Shown piece by piece: positions 57,521 through 64,000 of a DNA stretch of 64,000 bases. Positions within the stretch are counted from its first letter, which is position 1. Every line of letters begins with the position of its first letter. The stretch covers positions 32,312,887-32,376,886 of the forward strand of contig OY744519.1 of assembly GCA_963556195.1 (NCBI GenBank). Reading direction: 5' to 3'. Both the position numbers and the translations under genes were made by a program. Origin of the DNA: Sepiola atlantica. Its lineage: Eukaryota > Mollusca > Cephalopoda > Sepiida > Sepiolidae. Below the pieces are notes generated by a model. The model saw nothing but the letters and a program-made list of their open reading frames with translations. It searched no databases and was not told the origin of the DNA.

Positions 57521-57534
57521 TGCAGAAGTACATA

Positions 57535-58090
57535 AAAATCAAACCACCTATTTGATTACTTATTTTTGTAAAAGAAATTATTTAAAATAAAAAACAAAGA
57601 CATTTTATTATATTTTCCATAAAAAATCAAACCACCTATTTGATTACTTATTTTTGTAAAAGAAATTGCTTAAAATAATAAAAAAAAAACATTTTATTAT
57701 ATTTTCCTAAAAAAAATCAAACAACCTATTTGATTACTTATTTTTGTAAAAGAAATTACTTCAAATAAAAAAAACATTTTATTATATTTTCCTAAAAAAA
57801 ATCAAACCATGTATTTGATTACTTATTTTTCTAAAAGAAATTACTTTAAAAAAACAACAAAAAAAACATTTTATGATATTTTCCTAAAAAAATCAAATCA
57901 CTATTAGATTTCTTATTTTTGTAAAAGAAATTACTTAAAATAAAAAACAAACATTTTATTATATTTTCCTAAAAAAAATCAAACCACCTATTTGATAACT
58001 TATTTTTGTAAAAGAAATTACTTAAAATTAAAAAACAACAACATTTTATTATATTTTCCTAAAAAAAATCAAACCACCTGTTTGATTACT
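57535..58090. repeat. Minisatellite, about 6.3 units of 86-91 bp
   Basis: Each unit carries AATCAAACCACCTATTTGAT, TACTTATTTTTGTAAAAGAA and CATTTTATTATATTTTCC. The units differ mainly in the length of A-runs. Confidence 0.9.
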
Positions 58091-58302
58091 TCCTTTCCCT
58101 AAAATACACAGGTGACTATTTTTTGGCAATCACCACCTGGCTTTCTAAGACTACCTATTTTGGGTCACTTAATATTCCGTTTTGCCCAATATGTTTTTTT
58201 TTACAAATCTTATGACAACTATATATAATTTGGCCTATTAAATCTTATTCCACTAATCCAAGTTATTTAGCGTCAAATGTGTTTCGGCATTCACAAAAAA
58301 CT

Positions 58303-59310
58303 TGTAGCAGACGCTACTATGTCGCGACTTTTCTTTCTTTGTTTGCTCAGCCCTTCTTCGTCTCTGAGGTAGAGAAGAGGGGATGATCTCGTGAAAGCAC
58401 GTTGGCCGAAGATTCCGGCCAATCAGGGACCAACAGGTCAGCTTGATCACGCGTGATTTGACTCTCTATAAAACAAGTCACGCATCCTCTTTTCTCTCTT
58501 TTTTTTTCCTTCCGCTTTCTAGCCGAACGCACACAGAAGAGATTGTCGACCCCCCCCCCCCCACTGGCTTGACCGAGGAGGTGGGGGAGACAAACGTCAA
58601 AAAGTAGGTAATCTCTTTTAATTCCTACCATGAATAAGAACTTTTCTTCAAGCACACATACTCATTACAATTGCCACAAAAATCACTTTACATCAAACAC
58701 GCTCGCATATACACCTTCGTACAAACATGAATTTACAAACGGAACTTTTGCACTCCTTAAAAATATGAACTCTACAAAATGTCTTAGTCAAATAAATTGT
58801 TTTATTCAATATAAATGTTTTACTCTTAATTATTGATTTTGCTAAATACCATTCTTGTGTGTTAGCTTTATTATTCCTTCGCTTTCTTTCTAATATAATT
58901 TCCAAATAATAATAATGTTTTACCTTCTTCTCTTTGTTTGTTTTATTCTGTTAATTATATCCACGTGGTCGGACCGGCTCGACCAATCCACCCGTGGTCG
59001 GGCCACATCTAAACAGTGGGAATGACATGCTGCTATAAAGGTATCTCTCCCACAACCTTTGGTCGGGGGACCCCACATGGGTTTAACCCTTTGTCCAAGA
59101 AACAACCTCCGGCCATAAACTTAATTTTTACTGTGTTCGGAGCAGAAGTGGCAGTGAATGTTGTTTTTACGTATCGATTCTCGATTGGACAAAGCTCAAA
59201 TCAACAGTTTCTTTATTTTGCATTGTCTTAACAAGTTGTCAATAAAAATTAATTCTTTTTGTGTGGATAAACTTTGTCATTCTTTCTTTTGATAATGTCC
59301 TATAATCCAC
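58303..59310 (+). mobile_element. Probable LTR, TGTAGCAG start, two TATA boxes
   Basis: It starts TGTAGCAGACG and has CCAATCAGGG, a TATA box (CTCTATAAAACAAG near 58466) and, further on, a second promoter-like set (CGACCAATCC and GCTATAAAGG near 59032). An AATAAAA signal (near 59242) precedes GGATAAACTTTGTCATTC, which resembles the end of the 5201 LTR. A possible 4-bp duplication AACT lies on both sides (58299-58302, 59311-59314). It could be one long LTR or two overlapping ones, so the ends are uncertain. Confidence 0.5.
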
Positions 59311-59332
59311 AACTTAACCCCTGTTTTAGTAA

Positions 59333-59755
59333 TAAAAAAAAGTAATATTAAAAACAGTAAGTTATAGCAAGTTACATTGTACATGTTAAATGCTAACATG
59401 AAAACTTGCCCGAGAAATTATAGTCGCCATCTTTAAAACACAAATCTAAAGACGATAACTTAAGTTCATAATTAATAGTTAAAGGACAAGGAACCATTTA
59501 TTTTTTGGGGGGAGGGGTAAAAAAGGGGTACATACAAAAACTAAGTAAAAGATTATTTTAGCATTTTGGGGTTGAAATGTTTTCAACCTCCAAAATGGTA
59601 AAATAATCTTTTTCTTTTTCTTTCAAAAAAAAAAAGTTGACTAGAGTAATTGTCCTTAGAGATGCTTATAACGATGGCGACTATATTTTTCCGGTTTCGG
59701 TGAAACTGCTATAACTTACTGTTTTTAATGTTATTATTACTTTTTTTCTTTTTTA
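59333..59755. repeat. Foldback repeat with inner perfect-type hairpin
   Basis: The outer arms 59333-59450 and 59665-59755 match in reverse complement (AAAAACAGTAAGTTATAGCA, TATAGTCGCCATC). The centre 59547-59613 is a second hairpin with a stem of about 28 bp (AAGATTATTTTAGCATTTTGG and complement, one or two mismatches). Confidence 0.75.
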
Positions 59756-59965
59756 CTAAAATATGGTTTAAGTACAAATAAGTGGTTTGGGAGTTATGCC
59801 GAACCCCATTTCCCCCTAAATAATTTTCGTGACTGAAATAGTGAAACCATCCCTTCTTTCTTTCAGTCTGGAGAATCCAACAGTCGTAGGGCAGAAAAGT
59901 GTGGAACCCTCGTCCGTGATGTCTGGTTAAGTTTCAGTATAACTAACAGCCGAGAAATCAAAAAA

Positions 59966-60467
<502 letters not shown>

Positions 60468-60630
60468 ATTTTTTTTATTACTTTTCTTTCAATCGCAAAC
60501 CAGCTTACTCTCGCCACTTTCAGGCAAATCAAAGTGATGCTTGTGTGATTTTTCTCCATCCTGAGAAAGTCTTACAAATAAAGACGAAATGTCGATGAAC
60601 ACATAAATAATATATATTTTGGTTTTCCTT

Positions 60631-60634
<4 letters not shown>

Positions 60635-60688
<54 letters not shown>
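60635..60688. repeat. (TA)n microsatellite
   Basis: About 26 TA units. Confidence 0.97.
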
Positions 60689-60691
<3 letters not shown>

Positions 60692-61110
60692 AACGGTTGT
60701 TAACTATACTGCAAGATTACTGATTATTCCTACAAAATAACACGTTATTAAGTCCAAAAAATAGGTAGATAGCACATGGCTAGCCCCCCCCCCCTCTCTG
60801 AGAGGAAGGGGAGAGAGGAGAAAGGCAGAGAGAGGGGGGGGGGGCTTATATAGAGAACATTTATTTGAAACGTAAATTCTGCAAGATGCACCAAAAAAAA
60901 ATGAATTAATAATATTAAAAATCAATAGTTAAAATGTTTCTTTCCTAAGTTTTTAGAGTTTATATTGATTAAACTTGAATTAACGTATTTGAATATCATT
61001 CAATTTGGATATTATTAAAATTTAAAAAGAATGAATTATTGAAGAAACAAGCAACAAGTATTTATTTCCTTTTCTATCGATTATTTAATAAAAATAAAAA
61101 AAAGTTTTGC
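60689..61110. other. Intergenic, upstream of the NAP1L promoter region
   Basis: A pyrimidine/purine palindrome (CCCCCCCCTCTCTGAGAGG ... GAGAGAGGGGGGG, 60784-60844) is present. Otherwise the sequence is AT-rich without a gene. Confidence 0.5.
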
Positions 61111-61200
61111 TTGTCACGTGTTTTATACAACGCATAAAACCAAGGGCAGTTAACTCCCACGTGACAACTCAAATTACCTGCCCTTGGTTTTCCTATAAAG
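61111..61200 (+). promoter_or_regulatory. Putative NAP1L core promoter with paired E-boxes
   Basis: Two CACGTG E-boxes (61115-61120 and 61159-61164) sit as an inverted pair with matching outer bases (TTGTCACGTG and CACGTGACAA). They are interleaved with an inverted pair of CCAAGGGCAG (61141-61150) and CTGCCCTTGG (61179-61188). A TATAAA follows at 61195-61200. The block lies about 280 bp before the NAP1L start codon. Binding by bHLH factors is inferred from the CACGTG core only. Confidence 0.55.
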
Positions 61201-61477
61201 ATTTAGAAATGTACTACTAAAACGCTGGAGATTTTTTCCCTTTCGAAAACGGCGTTCTGTTTCATTCGTATCCATCTTCCACAAACTAACTTCGTAGCTT
61301 ACTGTTTCTAGCCGTTTTTTTTTTTTTTTTTTAATTATTGTGTTAGTCACTACATATCTGGAGTGTGTATACATTGTATCTCAGAAACGAAAAACTGACG
61401 TGAGTAATAATATTTTGTTTCTTTGAAGAAGAGCCTGAGAGAGAGAGAGAGAGAGAAAGAAAGAGCCATCAATCAGC

Positions 61478-62797
61478 ATGGCCGACGATAAGGGCCTTGA
61501 GAGTAACACCAAAATCGATGTAGAGGCCGGTTTGGTAAAAAAAGAAGACAACCCTTCCGACAATTGTAGCCTCTCTCAACAGACAGAGAGCAACAACAAT
61601 AACAACAACACTGTGACCCAGACTTCTGGCGGCCCTGCCGGTGGCTTCCTCCGCGGAACAACAACAGCAGTCCCCCCTTCTTCGGGCTGGGCCGATTTTA
61701 CAACCCAGATGAACTACCTGCAGAACCTTTCAAAGCCCGTGAAGCAGAGGATCAAAGCCCTGAAGAAGCTGCAGTTCGAAACGTCCAAGATTGAAGCTGA
61801 TTTCTACCGCGAGCTGCACCAAATCGAATGCAACTTTGCGCATAGGTACTCGAAATTCTACGAGCTGAGACGAGACATTGTGAACGGTGTACATGAGCCA
61901 AGTGACGATCAGTGTGACTGGCCCCATGACGATATACTCAATGAAGATCCCAATCCCGATCTGGGGAAAGTCGAGGCCCTCGCGGCGGTTGCTAATAAGC
62001 AGGCACCCGCCGCACCAGATAACCCCACACAGCCACCGGAGAAGAAAGAAGATGATGCAGACGAGAAAGTTAAATCTGTCAAGCAACTTCCTGCTCCTGT
62101 AGACGAAAGCAAGATAAAGGGGGTACCTTTCTTTTGGTTAACCGTCATAAAGAACGTCGACATGCTGGCCGAGATGACTCAGGAATACGATGAGCCGATT
62201 CTCAGGCATTTGACCGACATTCGTTGCACGCTAAAAGATAACGATCCCTCTATTTTCACCCTGCAATTTCTTTTTGAAGAAAACGAGTATTTTAGCAACG
62301 CGATGCTGACTAAGGAGTATAGTTTGAAAACGGATCCCGACCGGGAGGAGGCCTTCTCGTACGAGGGCCCCGAAATCGTGCGGTGCAAGGGTTGCACGAT
62401 CGACTGGAAAGCTGGCAAGAATGTGACGGTGAAGACCACGCGGAAGAAAATGAAGCACAAGGGCAGCGGAAAGACGATGATGGTCACGAAGACGGAGGAG
62501 GCGGACTCGTTCTTCAATTTCTTCAACCCGCCGCCGCAACCCGACGATGGTACCGAAATGGACGAATGCTCCGAGGATATTTTGACCGCCGATTTCGAAA
62601 TCGGTCATTTTATTCGCGAAAGGATTATTCCTCGGGCTGTACTGTACTTCACCGGGGAGGCGGTCGACGAGGCGTATGACAGGGACGATGAACAACCTGA
62701 AGACGACGACGATGATGACGATGAATACGATGAGGACGAGGAACAGGATTACGACCCATCGGATCCCAAAAGTAAACAGGACTGTAAAACTCAATAA
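61478..62797 (+). CDS. Nucleosome assembly protein 1-like (NAP1L), intronless
   Basis: This 439-residue NAP family histone chaperone binds H2A-H2B and shuttles between cytoplasm and nucleus. The N-terminus is low-complexity with a poly-Asn run (39-44). The long dimerisation helix is near 85-145 and the NAP earmuff core near 212-395 (KGVPFFWLTVIKNVDMLAEM, EYDEPILRHLTDIRC, SYEGPEIVRCKGCTIDWKAG). A basic NLS-like loop lies at 321-337 and SFFNFF at 344-349, then DFEIGHFIRERIIPRAVLYF, an acidic tail (398-424) and a C-terminal CKTQ that fits a CaaX box, as in NAP1L1 (CKQQ). The ATG has A at -3 and G at +4. The coding region is one uninterrupted exon although NAP1 genes usually have many introns, so it may be a retrogene. 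AATAAA near 63017 could serve as the polyadenylation signal. Confidence 0.95.
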   Translation: MADDKGLESNTKIDVEAGLVKKEDNPSDNCSLSQQTESNNNNNNTVTQTSGGPAGGFLRGTTTAVPPSSGWADFTTQMNYLQNLSKPVKQRIKALKKLQFETSKIEADFYRELHQIECNFAHRYSKFYELRRDIVNGVHEPSDDQCDWPHDDILNEDPNPDLGKVEALAAVANKQAPAAPDNPTQPPEKKEDDADEKVKSVKQLPAPVDESKIKGVPFFWLTVIKNVDMLAEMTQEYDEPILRHLTDIRCTLKDNDPSIFTLQFLFEENEYFSNAMLTKEYSLKTDPDREEAFSYEGPEIVRCKGCTIDWKAGKNVTVKTTRKKMKHKGSGKTMMVTKTEEADSFFNFFNPPPQPDDGTEMDECSEDILTADFEIGHFIRERIIPRAVLYFTGEAVDEAYDRDDEQPEDDDDDDDEYDEDEEQDYDPSDPKSKQDCKTQ

Positions 62798-63110
62798 TAA
62801 GAAGATATACAAAAGAAAGGAGAAAAAAAAAAGGAGTGGGTCTGGATAAAGGCCATGTATGTGATGATGAACGATACGATACCCGTGCAATAATATATTG
62901 GAATTATTAAGGACCTAGTGTTCAGATGACCAGTAAATTCCTGATAAGATAAAAATGAAATGATTTTCAAATGGAGAGACATAACATAAAATATAGCAAC
63001 AAGAGCAAAACAAAAAATAAAATATCTTAAAAAATCTTTGTTTTTTAAGAATTAACAAAACAATAAAAAAAACAACATTATTTTAATGTTGTTTTATAAA
63101 GAAAATAAGG
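62798..63110. other. NAP1L 3' flank
   Basis: It starts with an A/G-rich stretch (62801-62834) directly after the stop codon and contains AATAAA near 63017 and CAATAAAA near 63061 as candidate polyadenylation signals. No further gene is seen. Confidence 0.5.
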
Positions 63111-63116
63111 TACTTG

Positions 63117-63482
63117 TAAGGAATAGGCATCTAGAGGATTTCAGTTTGTATGAAGTCAGTTTCTGGTATTGACGGAGAATCCCAAGTCAGCCCCAGAATT
63201 GACCGAAACAGTTTACGATTTGAAAACCATCTTTTCTTTTCGATAAAGTTTTTTCACTTTTTTTTTTTTAAGGACTATTTTTTTTAAGGACTATTTTTTT
63301 TAAGGACTATTTTTTTATTATTAACTGAAACCTAACCCTTCGCGTGCTTAGTATCATCTGCATTTTTTTACGCGGTTTTCAAATCGTAAACTGATTTGGC
63401 TATTTCCGGGACTGACTCTAGATTCTCTATCAGTACCCGGAACTGACTCTAAGAAGTGGCATCCTCTGGGTTCCCATTCCTT
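63117..63482. repeat. Foldback repeat downstream of NAP1L
   Basis: Arms 63117-63231 and 63374-63482 are diverged reverse complements, with AAGGAATRGG at the outer end and CAGTTTACGATTTGAAAACC at the inner end. The spacer has three copies of TTTAAGGACTATTTTTT. Confidence 0.7.
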
Positions 63483-63863
63483 ATAAGTATTAAAATAATT
63501 ATTTATTGACTTAAATTATATAAGGGTTATTCCAACCCATTTAAATTATATATAAAAAAAAAAATCGAATAAATGCTTAAAAAAAAAAATCGAAATTTAA
63601 CTCAAACATAAAGGGGGGGGGGGGGGCAATGAAAAACATGTTTGTCTAAGACGCACATCCAACGTGTTTTTTTTTGTTGTTGTTGTCGTTTTCTTTCTTT
63701 CTTAAAATCAACAATTCTCCTCTCATTCATAAAGAGTTAAAAAGAAAGAGAAAAAATTCAAATGATTTATTTTTGTGTGGGTGATCCCTTATGGACTAGA
63801 ACTGACGGTACGTGTGTATATTTGTTTTGTACGTTGCATGAGATGTTGATTGTTATCTTGCTG

Positions 63864-63945
63864 AAGGTACAGAATAGTTAACAACCCCCTCCCATGTAAA
63901 AGTTTCTAAATAATGACGTTATTATTTCGAAACTCATTATTAACA
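63864..63945 (+). repeat. Dispersed repeat, second copy of 57431-57520
   Basis: Same orientation and same landmark words as the copy at 57431-57520, slightly shorter. Confidence 0.6.
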
Positions 63946-64000
63946 TGAGGAGGAAGGATTTGTTCACTATTCTCTTCCTACACCTTTTGTTGTTTTCGTG

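Noticed and set aside
62231..62890. 219-codon minus-strand frame opposite NAP1L
   Set aside because: It is a shadow of the NAP1L coding sequence, produced by its acidic and basic codon runs.

Overview
This is a gene-poor, AT-rich window from an animal nuclear genome. The retrotransposon families, the metazoan-type NAP1 protein and the protostome-like form of the U2 snRNA segment suggest a mollusc, most probably a cephalopod; the species assignment is an inference. Only one intact, host-like protein gene is visible: an intronless nucleosome assembly protein 1 (NAP1L) gene at 61478-62797 on the plus strand, with a TATA box and paired palindromic motifs upstream. Nearly everything else is mobile DNA, its remnants and simple repeats.

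Layout. 0-9 kb: dispersed repeats, a retroposon with a tRNA-Phe-like head, a 240-bp-armed inverted repeat, a TA-flanked MITE, a Helitron-like element, a tRNA-derived SINE, two solo LTRs and a three-copy diverged tandem repeat. 9.7-25.6 kb: several copies of one non-LTR retrotransposon (LINE) family. The best reverse transcriptase is at 9.8-11.5 kb, directly behind a 5S rRNA-like segment; the longest copy is at 22.7-25.6 kb and includes an endonuclease domain. Between them lie polypurine tracts and a retroposon whose 127-bp 3' unit is amplified about 5.5 times. A one-unit relative of that retroposon interrupts the 22.7-kb LINE, and both carry perfect 11-bp target duplications. 25.9-30.6 kb: three GGTAC-ended foldback elements, one with a perfect 8-bp target duplication and one enclosing a fragment of an ISXO2/Merlin-like transposase, followed by a second transposase fragment.

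30.6-38.3 kb: a broken minus-strand gene of a multicopy, PIN/FEN-like family, interrupted by a solo LTR (30945-31546) and by a degenerate Ty3/Gypsy element (33.2-37.7 kb) that keeps protease, RT, RNase H and integrase homology. 38.7-40.6 kb: a second Gypsy gag-protease fragment with short LTR-like repeats. 41.5-47 kb: an endonuclease relic, an LTR-like dispersed repeat and another LINE copy. 47-52.2 kb: Helitron-like elements, a solo LTR and four copies of a SINE whose 5' end matches U2 snRNA; two of these copies are nested around a tRNA-derived SINE. 52.2-61 kb: foldback elements, microsatellites, a giant inverted repeat with arms near 590 bp, an 86-90-bp minisatellite and another probable LTR. 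61-64 kb: the NAP1L gene and a downstream foldback element.

The genes do not form a pathway. The biological interest lies in the transposon ecology: RNA polymerase III and snRNA-derived heads, layered insertions that can be put in order, and foldback families. All boundaries were judged by eye, without alignment software.
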